A DNA stretch of 64,000 nucleotides from Pelomyxa schiedti (Eukaryota; Evosea; Pelobiontida; Pelomyxidae): the NCBI GenBank assembly GCA_020536535.1, contig JAHLWZ010000386.1, positions 62,001 to 126,000 of the forward strand, written 5' to 3'. Position 1 is the stretch's first letter; every line of letters starts with the position of its first letter. The notes under the pieces are model-generated. The model was not told where the DNA came from. It saw only the letters and a list, made by a program, of their open reading frames with translations, and searched no databases. Shown here one piece after another: positions 20,725 to 36,496 of the stretch. The translations under genes were made by a program, and so were the position numbers.

Positions 20725-23700
20725 ATGCACACTACTAGCACCACGACACCTGTGGCTCAGGTCAGTGAGATCTCGGCTCGTGTAGTTCCGCGATCTCCTC
20801 GTAGTGCTCCTCCTGGTGATACATTCAGCTACTTTGTGTTCGACGATAGTGCCATGGAGACCCATTTGCCCGCTACTGTATACAGCAAGATCAGGGAGTT
20901 GCAAGTAAAAGGCGGATCCATGGACCCTGATTTGGCGGAGAGTGTTGCTTACGGGATGAAGGTAAAAAGAATATCACGAGATTGACTCGTATCTCACGCA
21001 TTTCATGTTTTTTAGGAGTGGGCAATAGAAAAGGGTGCTTCCTGTTTCACGCACTGGTTTCATCCACTTACAGAGAAAACGGCACGAAAATATGACTCCT
21101 TTATGACCCCAAAACGCCACGTGGGATATGCTTGTGACGCATACCACATCACTCAGTTTACTGGAAAACAACTACTGCAGGGAGAGCCCGATGGCAGCAG
21201 CTTTCCTTCGTACTTTCCATTCTCTCACTTCTTACGAGTTGAATTGCTTTCAGTGGTGGACTGCGAAAAACCAGTGAGGCCCGTGGGTATACCGCCTGGG
21301 ATTGCACCAGTCCTGCCTTTGTTGTGTCTGATGAACTGGGTGGTTGTTTGTACATTCCAGCCGTTTTTTGTAGCATTTTTGGGTTGTCCATGGATTCGAA
21401 AACTCCCCTTTTAAAGAGGTAACATTTTGACATACCTCTTGTTTATTGCCTCATGAATCCCCACAGTGAAAGAGCTATTTCAGCAGCAGTAATGCGTGTT
21501 CTCAAATTGATACAGTCTGCACTGGTAACAAAGTGCCTCGAATAATACTTGTTACTAACCTCCTTTAGGAAGACGTTCCAAGTGCCCCCTTACCAAGTGA
21601 CATATATTGCACAATTGGCGTGGAGCAGGAGATGTTCATCATAGACAGGAACTTATATAACAGGCGACCTGACTTGATTACTAGTGGACGCACCTTAATA
21701 GGAAGATTGGGCCCCAAAGGCCAACAGCTCGCGGACCATTACTGGGGACAAGTCCCACGGAGGGTTCTAGAAGCGCTGCATGTTAGTCATTAATTTTTTA
21801 TTTCTCCCTTTCACTGGAAACAGGAAGTGCAGGAAAGACTGTGGTCCCTTGGATACCCTGTGACAACAGTACATAATGAAGTGGCTCCTGCTCAGTTCGA
21901 GATGGGTAATCGTTCTTTTATTACATGAATAATCCCTCAATGTCCTCAGCTCCAATATTTGAACGAGCAAGTGTTGCTTCCGGTATTTTCAAATCTCTTC
22001 TCCTCACTTCTAACAGCAACCAGACCACAACATGATTATGATGGAAATGCTGCGCAAAGTCTGTGAGAAGCATGATTTATCTGTTCTATTCCACGAAAAA
22101 CCATTCTCCAAAGTAAATGGCAGTGGGAAGCACACAAACTGGTCTCTAGCAACGGATTCTGGTATTAACCATATACATATCCTTCCCTTGTCATATCATC
22201 ATTTATTCAAAGGTGAGAATCTGTTGGCTCCCGGGAATGACCCAAGCCACAATACCCAGTTTCTGTTTATTTTTTCGGCCTTCCTCAGAGCCGTGTATCT
22301 TCACAGTGATGTCTTGAGAGCATATGTTTCAGTTCCTGGTTTCTAGGTTGCGAGATAACCATTAGCTAACCTACTGATAAGGAAATGAGTTCCGACTTGG
22401 AGGAATGGAAGCTCCTCCAGCCATTATTTCCGTTTTTATTGGACAACATCTTGAGCAGGTTTTTACCATATCTACGAAGCATTGTTGTAAACCTTGTGCA
22501 GATTACACGTGATTTTGTCAATCCTTCTTCTGATTCTGCATCTTCGTCACTCCCAACTCTGTTGGATCTGGGTTTGGCAACACTTCCTAGGCTCCACCAA
22601 GATAAATCTGATCGAAACCGCACCTCGCCACTTGCTTTTACTGGGAACAGATTTGAGTTCCGGGCTGTTGGAAGTAGTCAAAATTGTATGTATCTCTGAC
22701 CTTTTCCAAAATTTTTTCTGTTTATAGAGTACTATCCAAACAGGTGCAGGTCCAATTACAGCCATAAATGCCATAGTGACAGAGTCTTTGCTGCATATGG
22801 CTGATGAAGTTGACAAACATGTATCATCTGGTATCAACAAAAAAATGGCCCTTCTTCACGTGATTCGTGCAACTCTTTCCGAAAGTTTGCCCATTATATA
22901 TAATGGTGACTGTTACGAAAAGGTTTTCCATAATTCCAATTTATGGTTCTTATATTTCCCTCAGGAGTATGTTGAAGACATGGCAAAGAAGAGAGGAATT
23001 CCTAATATCCCATCTCCTGTAGAGGCTCTGAGACTATGGACAAGTCCCAAGAATAAGGTTACTGAAATCTTTGGAAAGTAAAACTTATTTCAGTTAGACC
23101 CTTTTTTCGAATTTGAATATCATGGGACCTGCTGAGGTTGAAGCTCGAGGTCACGTGTGGATAGAACACTTTAGGTACACTTTGTGCTTCATTATCCATA
23201 ACTAAATTGGGAAAAAAAAAACAAAGCAAGGTCAAGAGTATTGAAGCCAGCTGCATTCTTGATATGGCGCAACGGATGATTCTTCCAAGTGCTCTAAATT
23301 ACCAGAAAACAGTCTGCAAGTCTACTCTTCTCGCACACAATACTCTCTCTGTACTGAAAGGCGATACCAAAGTGCTGCCAAATACCATGGAGCAAACCTG
23401 GGACTCAGGCGAAATCAATACTCCGCTTCCACGTGAGGCCATTCATGCACAACACCAGCAGATAGGTATGTGCCTGAAGCTAAATTGTGCTGTAGAATCC
23501 CTCTGTGCCTCAATACAATCCTTGCAAACAGTTCTTTCCAATGTAAGCTTTTTACCTTCGCGTCTCTACTATTTACCGACAACAGGCGGAGCGACTGGAA
23601 GACGAAGTGGAACGCGCACAAGGTACCTCCAATCACATAGGAATCTCACTTATCACCACACAGCGTTTTACTCCTCTGTGGGACCTGCAATGCTTGAACT

Positions 23701-23788
23701 ACGGGGACAATGTGACAACATAGAAGGAATAGTGGACCATGCCCTGTGGCCAATTCCGACCTATTCCGAGATTTTTGCCAACTTCTAA
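20725..23788 (+). CDS. Glutamine synthetase type III
   Basis: About fourteen exons run from ATG 20725 ([20 protein letters not shown]) to TAA 23786-23788. A short upstream ATG exon (about 20620, MSKCFPCG) is an alternative start. GSIII landmarks appear in order: [129 protein letters not shown] and the C-terminal [13 protein letters not shown]. Glu and Arg residues of the metal and substrate sites (EQE, NEVAP, RNRTSP, NRFEFR) are kept. The enzyme joins ammonia to glutamate with ATP. GSIII is a dodecamer of about 75-80 kDa subunits known from bacteria, diatoms and some amoebozoans. Introns fall inside conserved motifs, so this is a resident eukaryotic gene. Confidence 0.92.
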
Positions 23789-23804
23789 CTTGTGATCAAT
23801 CAAC

Positions 23805-23810
23805 AATAAA
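23805..23810 (+). promoter_or_regulatory. Polyadenylation signal AATAAA for glutamine synthetase
   Basis: AATAAA starts 17 nt after the stop codon. The convergent KGG gene stops only about 30 bp further on, so the two 3' ends are nearly back to back. Confidence 0.6.
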
Positions 23811-23838
23811 TTCTCATTCCATTTGCCCTCTCAATAGT

Positions 23839-24210
23839 TCATTCATTCTCCGCCCTTTCTCCCTCTTGTTCTCCTTGCTCCTCGTCCTTGACCTCCGCTT
23901 CCCCCTCCTCCTCTGCAGGGCGATCCAGATACTGGGCATGAAATGTTGCCAACTCAGTGGGTTTGTCCATTTGCTTCCTTCCCTCAGCACCTTTCTTTCC
24001 TATCCTGTAAAGTGTTTGAGTTACGCAACAAACTCACAAAGTAGGAACTTACTTGGAGAAGAAATCTGTACCATGCTTCCTGAGTACCGCCTCACCCCCC
24101 TTCTTGCCACGTTCAGATGGAGTGTACTTCCTAGTCTCGTCTTGTTCCTTCTCTTTCTCTACTTCCTCTGCTGACAAGATATCCTTCTTTGCATGCATAC
24201 TACTAGCCAT
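23839..24210 (-). CDS. KGG-motif stress-protein-like small hydrophilic protein
   Basis: Two exons run from ATG 24210 (MASSMHAKKDILSAEEVEKE) to TGA 23839-23841, with an intron near 24004-24053. The protein (about 107 residues) is strongly charged. It contains SERGKKGGEAVLRKHG, then DFFSKIGKKGAEGRKQ, which is the GGxAxxxKxGxxFFxxIGxKG pattern of the KGG repeat of bacterial general stress proteins and some plant LEA-like proteins. The tail is almost purely acidic (EEEGEAEVKDEEQGEQEGER). A desiccation or stress chaperone-like role is known only by family analogy. The motif is usually bacterial or plant, and here it is in an intron-containing gene. Confidence 0.65.
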
Positions 24211-24526
24211 TTCCTCAATGCAGTTTGTGGTTGTGGCTTCTATTTTGCTCTTTACTCTGTCACTCTTCTTCCTTGTGCCTGCTTCTACACTTCTCCTTTA
24301 TACCTTCACTTAGTTTTTGATTTCCTTCGTGTCTCTGTGAGTCAACTTAACATCAATGTCCCAAATGAAACACGATAAGATGTCAGGCGGCGGCAAATCT
24401 CGTGAGGGGACATCCAAAAAAAAAGGAAAAAGAAAAAGGAATTCACCAAATTAAAATAAAAAAAAACAAGAAACAAGTAGTAACAACCCTAATGAGCCAC
24501 GGGCAGTGTTGTGCATAAAGTATCAC
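24211..24526. other. Divergent promoter, KGG gene and CID-RRM gene
   Basis: These 316 bp separate two head-to-head start codons. The stretch is A-rich near 24410-24480 on the plus strand and pyrimidine-rich to the left. I see no TATA-like element that stands out and no coding frame that looks conserved. Confidence 0.4.
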
Positions 24527-27500
24527 ATGTCGTCAGCAGTAGAATCTCCAAGATCTGTGTCTCCGGGTGATGAAAAAACCAGGGGTCAGTGGGAGAAGGA
24601 TTTGTTGTCGGCGTTGGAGCGAGTTGTGTCTCGTAAGCCTCCTGTGTCAGCAAAGAAAATAAAACAAGTTACGAAGTTGGCTCTCGAAGCGGTGAAGGTT
24701 TTGCCCTTTTCCCCCTTCTTTTTTTCTCTCTTATTTCCCCTTATTAACGTTGGTGTCCCTAGTTTTATAAATTGGTGGTGCATTACGTCGAGACTCAATT
24801 AGCAAAATCACCCAAAGAACACAAACTCTCCATTTTGTACATCATTGACTCTATTTGCAGGTACACAAGTACTATACCTTCTACTTTTTTTCCCTTTTTT
24901 TTCTTAGTTCTTATCCTTTTCAGAACTTCAAAGAGTAAACTTGGTTCGAACGATGTATATATTCCTAGGTTCAGTCTAAAGATGGAACAAACTTTTCTGC
25001 AAATGTGCCAGTGTGCACCTCAAGATTTTGTAAGTTCTTATTCAATAAGTTTCTTCTATGTAATTTACGCTCCTGTCTTCTTGTTACCAGGAACAAGTAA
25101 GTCGCATTGTATCCATCTGGGAGCGAGAAAAAGTCTTTCCTCCCTCTATTTTGGTTACTCTCAATTGTCTCATCACTGAACACTCTTACACGGTAAGTAC
25201 TTTTCCATTGCTTCCTAGTGATTTATTTTTATTCAGGTTTCTCAAAAAAAACTTCCACCAGGTTTGTTACCTGTGCCTTTAGGTTTTTTTTTATTTTGTC
25301 TTTCAAGTAAAGTTATCAAGTTTATTTACAAGAGTTTAGACACTCCAAAACCCGAAAAACTGGATGCTCAAAGCGTGCGATTTTATATCGCCATAATCTC
25401 TCTTTCACTTACATTCATAGGTGTCCACTCCCTCCCAGGGCAGTGTACCGTTGCACCCGGAAATGAGTACAACAAACACCCCCCAGGTTTCTCGGCTGTT
25501 ACAGATATTTACTTATCTTTATCAATTGACTAGGCCAGTGAAACCGGCATAAAAACTGAGCCAAATAGCATGTATTCTATTTCCAGCGGTTTTTCCTTTC
25601 TTTACCTTACGTAGAATACCCACCCAGCCACCTCAACTTAGAGGTAATGTGTTCGTATTTAGTCTCTTTCTATGCTCAAGCTTCCTAGTGAAGAGTAGCA
25701 CTCTGTGGGTAGGAAATCTTCCGCCAACTGCAGATCTTTCCGTCCTGGTATTATTATTCTCGAACTATGGCACAATTATTCGCAATAATGTACATTCCTC
25801 GGCTCCTTTTTCCAAACAGTGAATTCATTGCACAGATGTTTCCTGATAGAGGAATAGCATTCATAGAATTTGAAAAGCGAGAGTGTGCGGAAGTTGCACG
25901 CCAGGCTTTATCGGGGTATGGTCTGTGGGGTAACAAGATCAAGGTACCAAGTTACAAACCTCTGCTTTCTGATATGTTAAGGTTGGTTGGGCACGGGGAA
26001 TGTTTAAAACGGAATCCTTTGACTATAGCACGGGTGAAGCTGTCATTTCACATACACCAAATCCTTCCTTTAGTGTACCTCCGCCGATTTATCAAGTACC
26101 ACAAGCACAGCCCCTACTTTACCCTACTTCCTTCTTCCCAACCCCTCCACCCACACAAGTTCCCCAACCAGTTGTCTATGCTCAGCCGAACTCAAATCCG
26201 AATTACCCGGCATTGTACCAACCATATTACTCGCAACCACTCCTCGCTCCCGCATGCCAAAGCTCACTGGGAAGCTCTGTTCCAGCTCAAAACACTGCTG
26301 TCTGTAATACTTCATCACATGCCACATGTGAGTTACCGTCTCAATGCATGGCTGGACAACAACAGCAGGCCATCACACAGCCTGAAGTGAATTCCCAAAA
26401 GCTTGACAGTAGTCTAAAATCGGAGCAGAGTCATTCACAAGCCCTCCAAGACTTACAGTGCGACTTGCAGCGGATCAATTCAGATCCAGCCTCTGAGAAC
26501 ATGTCAGAACTTCTATCGATTTCAAATAGTAAAGACACTCCAAAAGACAGACCCAAAGACCCGAAAGAACAAACACAGCATTTCGATCCCACTCGCCCTC
26601 TGCAGCCTGACCAAGTTTCCGTCACTGTGATTTCCAGCTCAAATGATTCTCACAATCTCACCCCAACGCCAGAAGACCTCAAGTGTGCCACCTCACTATT
26701 ATCATGGTTTCAGGATAGCCTACATCCATCCTACCAGATAGTAGACAACTCTTTACCTCAATGTGATATTGATGGCCTTCCTTTGTCATTACTGATGAGC
26801 GTTTACTCCCGTCTCAGTGAAGGAGACAGTGAGAAATCAAGCCTATCCAGCTCACCTATAAGATGGAGAGACCAATCAGAAGATCGATATCACGTTCGCA
26901 AGGGATGCAGAGGGAGCCACCGCCACCAGAGTACAGGAGTAGTTGACAAACAAAGTAATTTGGAGAAAAAGCACCAGCAACGCAACAATAGTCACAGAAA
27001 TCGCAGCAGAAGCCCTAGCACATGTACAAGTAGTCACAGCACCACATCTCCAAGTATTATGTACAGAAGAGGAAGAAAACCTGAAAGAAGATCCAGAAGT
27101 ACGTCTAGTACCTCCAGTGTTAGTCATTCGAGAACAGTTTCAACCACAAGATCATCATCCAGAAAGCGGAGACCGAAGGCAAGGCTGGAAATAGAAACGC
27201 CGAACTCGGTACCTTCTTCCAGACGGAACGAAGACGATGACTCTATCAATGCAAGTGACAATAATAGCGAATCCGCCGAGAGTAAGAGGACTATTACGCA
27301 AAGGAAAAGAAAGAGAAAGAGAGATAGAAAAGGCTGTACTATTAGTAGTAGAATAGAAACCAGCGGAGAGTCTACAACAGACAGCGAGAATTATAAAAGT
27401 AGGTTTTCAAGGAATGCCACTTCCACCAGTAGCACAGCACACAGGAACAAAGCTAGCAAACACCGCCGCAGAAAGGATACCAACAAACACCAATCAGAAA

Positions 27501-27703
27501 AAGCACACACACGGCATCACTCACCAACAAGGAACCGTGGAAGCAGCACAGACTCCACAACATCACACACTCGCCAAAGCAGTGATTCCAGGTATGACTC
27601 CACCTCACACATCAAAACCAAGAGGAGACGACACAACACACAGAAAACAACAGCAGCACCAGCAGACCCTCCCACAAACCCAGTCATCACAACAAACACA
27701 TAA
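24527..27703 (+). CDS. CID-RRM-RS protein, SCAF4/8 / Nrd1-like
   Basis: Exons start at ATG 24527 (MSSAVESPRSVSPGDEK). An RNA polymerase II CTD-interaction domain follows: WEKDLLSALERVV, KLVVHYVETQLAKSPKEHKL, SILYIIDSICR, MEQTFLQMCQCAPQ and IVSIWEREKVFPPSIL. Then come a linker and an RRM (STLWVGNLPPTADLSVL, DRGIAFIEFEKRECAEVARQ, GYGLWGNKIKVGWARG). The 567-codon final exon is Pro/Gln-rich, then a long Arg/Ser/Lys tail (SRSPSTCTSSHS, KRKRKRDRKG), ending at TAA 27701-27703. CID plus RRM plus SR-like tail is the arrangement of SCAF4/SCAF8 and yeast Nrd1/Seb1, which read the CTD and control termination and poly(A)-site choice. Assignment between those subgroups is open. Confidence 0.85.
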
Positions 27704-27842
27704 ACAAATCCTACCCCATACACAACACAATACTGTGAGTGAAGAAAAACCCAAAAGTCCAGGCTAGATGCTTAGGCTTTTTCCCAACATTCTGTCTTAA
27801 TCTTCGTCTCTGCCTTTCTATTCTAAATTACACTTCGGGGAA

Positions 27843-30800
27843 ATGCGTTCCTCTGATGCTGGACTTGGTGCCAACACCACAAGCGCATCCGAGACGAGCC
27901 AACATCGACCGGGGAATGATGCCAACGAAAAACGAATAGTGGCGGGGGAGGAATGTGACGGTGAGGGGAACTATTATGTCGAAGGGCCACTGTCAAAAGC
28001 ACCCATAATGACTTTGGGTTCCTCTGTCGACGAGCTGCCGGCACTTGCAGAGGACGTGTCAGTGCTTCCACCGGCGGCAGCGGAGGCAATTGTGGGAAAA
28101 AGTGGTGAGGGTGTGGAGGAGGCAGCGCGTCGACTTTTTGGTTCTGTTGTGAATGACCCCCCAGTTGTGAAAGTATTCCATGTGGATTCCAGTGGAAAAT
28201 GGCAGGATTCTGGAACAGGTTTACTGAATGTGAAGAGGGAACTGGTGTGTGAGAATCTTGTTGAGTTTGGCTTACTGAACCTGCCTTTTTTTTTTTTTTT
28301 TTTCATCTTGAAAACAGGGTGGAGGCTCTGTTGGTCGTTTTTCCATGATAGTAATTGGTGAGGATGGGCACAGTGAACTCTTGGTTTGTCCCTTTTCTCA
28401 CTGTTTATAAACTATCCAACATTTTCCCCAGAATGAAGCCATCAGCACTGGGAGAAAGTACACAATTCAGAAGGGTTCTTATTTGACATTCAGTTCTAGT
28501 TTAACTTGAAAAACAGGTGCTGTTATTGTGTGGGAGACTTTGGAAGACCCAGAGGATGTAATGAAATCTCTGAGTTTTGAGGACCCAGATGCCTGCACAT
28601 CCTTTTTGTTGTCTCCAATAACTTGTTTTTAGTTATTTATTCCTTTTTTTTTCTTTTCTTAGTACAGACATCTCAGAGTATCAAAAATATGCACAAATAC
28701 TAGAACTCTCGCTTCCTCCTATTGATGAGGATAATGTGGGTACAATTGCAGGCCACATGTGCTTGATCCAGCTTCAGCATCTAGTACACTGAATTTTCTT
28801 TTTGTTCAAAATTAATTTCACTTTTTAAAAAGGTGGATCTTGCACACAGATTTTTGGAACTTGTAAGTTCATTGCCTCTCTTTCTATTTTTGATTTTTTT
28901 TCAGGACAACCTAGACAAAGTTAATTTATTATTCCAGAAGTGTGAGGAAAAACATTCTACCCTCAAATTGCAGTATTTTTATGTAATCTTTAAATCACTG
29001 GGTATAACTTCTCATTTTCCTTGATATAATACCCATAATTGTGCCAGTTCTCCTTTCTAACACTGAAGCGATTAAGATACTTGTGTCAGAAAAATATTAT
29101 CTTCTTCTCTTTGGGTCGTTAGAATGTATGAATTTTTATTGTTGGGAATACTAACCTTTGAGCAAAGATGACCCGCTTGTACCTGAGGAATTTCACATAT
29201 CTCACAGAGAATGGCTGAGATCGAAAGCCACATTTAAGGTTCATTTGCGCAATGGAGAACAACAAACACTTATTTTTATGCAGAGAGTGCTGCCCACTTT
29301 AAGTGATGGTATCAGCACAGTTATACACTCCACGTTTAGACTTCACTACCTCAGAGACGTTTGTTTGGCACGGTTTGTCCATCACATTGGCTTTTTCCCT
29401 TAGACAAGCATTTTCCAGAGTCATAGATGAGGCGACTTTTAATGTTCTCACAGCTATGATGAATGTCAACTACATTGTACTCTTCCTTCTCAAACTTTTT
29501 TTTTTCTATGGGATGACCACTTTTCCTAGGAGATTGCTCATTTCATCGCAGAGGATGAAGCTTTGCAAAGAACTACGTGAGTTGATATTATTCACTTTCC
29601 CTCTTGCTGTAGCAACTCCCAATCATACACCAGAATAAAGGAACTATTACTATCCCAACCAGGATCCTCGCACAGAATTGACTTGCTTAATTTCCTGCAA
29701 GAACTTTTTGAAGTATCCAAGAGGCTCGATGTCTCTGAAAGGCTCTCAATTATGAAGTAGTTTCCTTGTCCAACAACATGCCAACCTCAAAAAGGACACT
29801 GTGCGAATCTGGTTTACTCACAGCCACTACAGAAATACTTGGGGACACACATTCTCGATGTAGATTACTGGGGTTTAATAAGATGATGAAATAAGTATTT
29901 ACTGAAGTATGGTATTCCAGGTTCGAAATTTTATCCGGAGTGATTGCCTTCTGTCCTGAACAGTTGCACCATCATATCATTCACGATCCTGGGATTGATA
30001 AAGCCAAGGGCACCTTGTTATACAGTATTGTTAAATGGTATGCCAAGTCGAGCACACTCTTCCTAACACCTCCCAGTTTGCTTTATGATAAAGATTATGG
30101 TGTCGTCTGTTTTGCAGCAGAAATTTTAGCTGCTGCATCCAATCCGGATATCATGGTAACCATTTTTTCTCCTTTTCGAATTTGTAAGTTGTGCTAGTCA
30201 CAGTACCAATCTGAGTTTCTGGACTTTTTTTATTCTGGAGCTGTTCCTTGGATAGCCCTGCCCTTTTATGATCCTGAGAGTATCTGGAGAAACACTTTGG
30301 TGCAAGAAAATTTGTTCATGAAAGGGTTTGAACAGACAACCCCTGAGTTTGGAGATGGTTCTCGTGAAGTCATATGCGATTTGCTTAGCTTCTTTAGTGT
30401 CAGGCATAAGCAGAGAGCATTAAGATTCCTGTTGGAACGTGATGTTCTTGTTCGGGTCGTGGAATTGGTGAAGTCACCAGAGAGACACCTTGCAGTTGGT
30501 AGCATCAAAAAACAACTCATCCTATCCTCTCTCTCACTTCCCAATAATAGGAGCTGTAAAATTCTTGCGGAACATTATTAATGTGCGAGAAACAGAGTAC
30601 ATAGACTATATCCTATCCCGAAAATTACTCTCCCCACTGCTAGATATGCTTTGTTCCAGTTTCCCCAAGGACAACCTTGTGAATTCCTTGATCCTTGAAT
30701 TACTTTCGTTTTGTGTAAAGGTAACTCCCCGGGCCACACAAAAGCGCGGAAAAACAATCTAGCTTACCATCCCTCCACAGGAGAAGTTATCCCCGTTGAT

Positions 30801-31032
30801 TGTCTCGATGGTAGAACAACACGAAGCTTGGCTGAGGGCACACCGATATTTATACCCCATCGGAGCACTAGTTGAAGAATATGACAGCCTTACTACCAAA
30901 TCACCGGCGAAAGAGTGTGCTGAGGTGCAGAACCCTGATGAATCTTCCGCTCTTGGAAAAAGACCACCACTCACAGAACCAGCAGTAGACACACAACAGC
31001 CCTCCCACACCAAAAGGTCCCGTTGTGAGTAA
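27843..31032 (+). CDS. PPP4R3: Protein phosphatase 4 regulatory subunit 3 (SMEK/PP4R3)
   Basis: At least 18 exons run from ATG 27843 (MRSSDAGLGANTTSASETSQ) to TGA 31030-31032. After an acidic leader of about 100 residues comes the PH/EVH1-like domain (VVKVFHVDSSGKWQDSGTG, VWETLEDPEDVMKSLSFEDP, ISEYQKYAQILELSLPPIDE). The family's ARM-like helical core follows: HISHREWLRSKATFKV, LFEVSKRLDVSER, FYDPESIWRNTLVQENLF, VRHKQRALRFLLERDVLVRV, GAVKFLRNIINVRETEYIDY and SPLIVSMVEQHEAWLRAHRY. The tail ends HTKRSRCE, a probable nuclear signal. In other eukaryotes this subunit targets PP4 to DNA-damage, stress and metabolic substrates. The leader before the EVH1 domain is longer than in animals. Confidence 0.9.
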
Positions 31033-31251
31033 AAAGACAAAACAAGTTGTTGCTGTGCCACTTCTGATAGAGTATCAGATTTTAAAAAGCGGAAAAAAAA
31101 ATCTCATCACGTGGCAACGGTTTGTTTACGAATCGACACTATCCGGCGTAGGAAGGTACCAATAACAGAGAAGAGGCCTCAGGGATGTTGGCCACGGGGT
31201 CGAAATAATTATGGGTTCTCTGAGTAAACCTCTCATTTCTTCTCGAATTAG

Positions 31252-33042
31252 TTAGTGGTTGTGTTTGGTGTGGAGGAGAATGTGGGCCAATGCGGAACCT
31301 GGTGATCCCAGGAAATGTGAATAGAGGTGTTGTACAAGCTGGTTCCCTCTAGGGTTCCTCTGTGTTGAGGTGGTGTCAATGCTACACAGTGCGGATGACC
31401 GGTTATCCAGAGTAGTGGGTGAAGTTGCTTGCGGCTGACCTCCCCCGCCAACACAGCCACCAACGCAGGCCATAACCTCTACTAGGTGCATTGTATCTTT
31501 GGTGTTGCTGTTGAGTTTCAGGTTGTGTAGGAATTTTTGGGCATTGGAGGAGCCGTGGATACTGGCTATGTTGATTGTTGGTCCTTGGGGGAGTGGGAAC
31601 TTGGCAATTCTGACACTGTCAGTATCTCCGCTTGTGAACGTGAGCTAGGTGAAATTTTAGCAGGAAGATAGTATTGATACTGTTACATACCTTTGGGAGC
31701 AATGCGTGACTGGAATTGAGATTCCTGCAAACTGCTTCAGCAACGCCACCAGGAACACTAAACAGCGCAGCCGCACCAGAGCTGTAGCCGAGCGGGTCGT
31801 CAAAGTCACTTGATGGAACGGTATCCCAGTCTTGAAATGGTATCAGCTTGCTTATTTTCGTTTTGCTCGGGCGAGTGTATTTGATAATTGAAGATACCAA
31901 TGCTTAGGGCATTCAAGAGGCGACCAAATTCTCTTGTGGTGAGAACAAGGTCAACATCTCTTTTACCGTCTCTGAGGAGGGTGGATTTATGAATTTCTTC
32001 CTTTTTTGAAAGGCATGGCATCAATGAAATCTTTTGAAAATGTGAATGAGTTTTGACTGGAAGAAATTATACATGAAAAATTTTCTTTGGATCGATTTTG
32101 TGCTGAGCAGCGAAATAAGTCTTTACTATGGCGCCCATCATTGACATAGGTGATTTACACTGAGATAAATTCTAAGGGAAAATCAGATAGGTTGGATAAA
32201 AGGCAAGCCAGCACATCGGAGAACTCTGGATATTTCTTTTCTATCAACGTAACCCATGAGGAACAACAGGAAGTGAACATAGGAAACGGACCACCTGGAG
32301 AATTAACTCCAGGAATGTTCGGACAATTTTGTACCTCTTTCAATCCTTTTCATCAACTCAGTGGATTCCTCGATTACAGTCAAATCCGCTGCAAACCCAG
32401 TATCAATTACGTACTGGAAGCCTGCTTTCCTACATGCTCCTACCACTTTGTGCACCTGGTTTCCCTTGGATTGCGCACTTTTAAAGCACTCAGCAACGGA
32501 AACTCTTGCCTTTATGACTTAATTGCCGTCTAATGCTGTAGGGTATACTAACTGAAGGGGATATCTGAATGACAGTTACGAGATCAGGGTCTTGCAGTGC
32601 ACGTATGGCGTTTGGTACATCGTCACACTCTGTGATTGCCCCTGTTTTACAGGCGATGGTACATTGGCCACAAGAAATACAATCCGATTCAACCAGCGGA
32701 ACATTCCCCTTCACTGACATTCTCGGCCCTATGTGAATAACAAAGTTTGTGCTGTTGAAAATATATAGAATATTTAACAGTTCATTGAATTGTACGGCCT
32801 AAATACAGTTTAATGTAATTAGTCCCAAACCAACCTTTAGGTGATCCCATAAGTGCCAATACATTGAGGCCTTGATGCGAAGTGCACACCCTCTCGCACT
32901 TACGGCACCCAATGCACTTGCTCCAGTCAATTGAGACTGCACGTGCCGATCTGTCAATCCCAGAGTGATACCCACGTTGATTAACAAAAAAAGCTCTGGG
33001 CACTGGTACAACACTGCGCCACAACGACCCAACAAGCGCCAT
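31252..33042 (-). CDS. hydA: [FeFe]-hydrogenase with organelle-targeting leader
   Basis: Exons run from ATG 33042 to TAA 31252-31254. The leader MALVGSLWRSVVPVPRAFFV, then NQRGYHSG, is Arg-rich, amphipathic and ends in a plausible cleavage site, as in mitochondrial/hydrogenosomal presequences. Two [4Fe-4S] motifs follow: CIGCRKCERVC and CISCGQCTIAC. Then come ALQDPDLVTVIQISPS and ACRKAGFQYVIDTGFAADLT. The H-cluster motifs are FTSCCSSWV (L1), ISLMPCLSKKEE (L2) and EVMACVGGCVGGGGQP (L3), with DVDLVLTTREFGRLLNAL and DPLGYSSGAAALFSVPGGVA between. The end is HFLGSPGSALAHILLHT. All H-cluster cysteines are kept, but the usual prolines of L1 (TSCCPxW) and L3 (ACPGGC) are Ser and Val. The enzyme reduces protons to H2 using reduced ferredoxin and implies anaerobic metabolism. 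It is head to head with the PKA-like kinase. Confidence 0.93.
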
Positions 33043-33471
33043 CAATCAAAAACTGTGTACCATCTGGAACCCGAATTCTCTGCCTGTGGAACTCCCTTCG
33101 AGGGCTCTGGATTGGATTCTCTTTGTATGTGATTTTGACCCTTCATCCCCGAGCCAGGCTTGTGTATGGGGAAGGGTCTTTTCGAGAAGGATCGGTTTTG
33201 ATCACTTTAGAAGAACGGTGACGACACCGACGACTACGTTGTTCGTTCCTCAGCATTTCGATATGTCAAATTGGCATCAGTTCCCTGCAGATTCGAGGCA
33301 CCGAAAAAATAATTTGCGGGTTGGCATTTCACAACAAATAACACAACCCCATACACACCTCAAGCACAACAACAAAGACAAACAACAACCGACTTAAAAG
33401 ACAACAGTCTCCCTTCAACCCACACTCCGCGTAGTACGTCGAAACCACTCCCCGCTACTTGTCGGTCCAAA
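33043..33471. other. Bidirectional promoter, hydrogenase and AGC kinase
   Basis: These 429 bp lie between divergent start codons. The kinase-proximal part is A/C-rich (CACAAC, ACAACAA runs), typical of a long 5' UTR. No conserved frame is visible. Confidence 0.4.
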
Positions 33472-36336
<2,865 letters not shown>

Positions 36337-36496
36337 TAAGCATAGGTCTGTTGCACGTGCGACCCAGCGATCAAAACAAAACATCAACCTTTTCTGAACT
36401 GTTGCACTGGACAACACCACTGACTTCTGCACCTTTTTTACATAACACCCAAGGCCTTGTTTTTGAAACGGTTTTACGAGAACCTGATCCAAGAAG

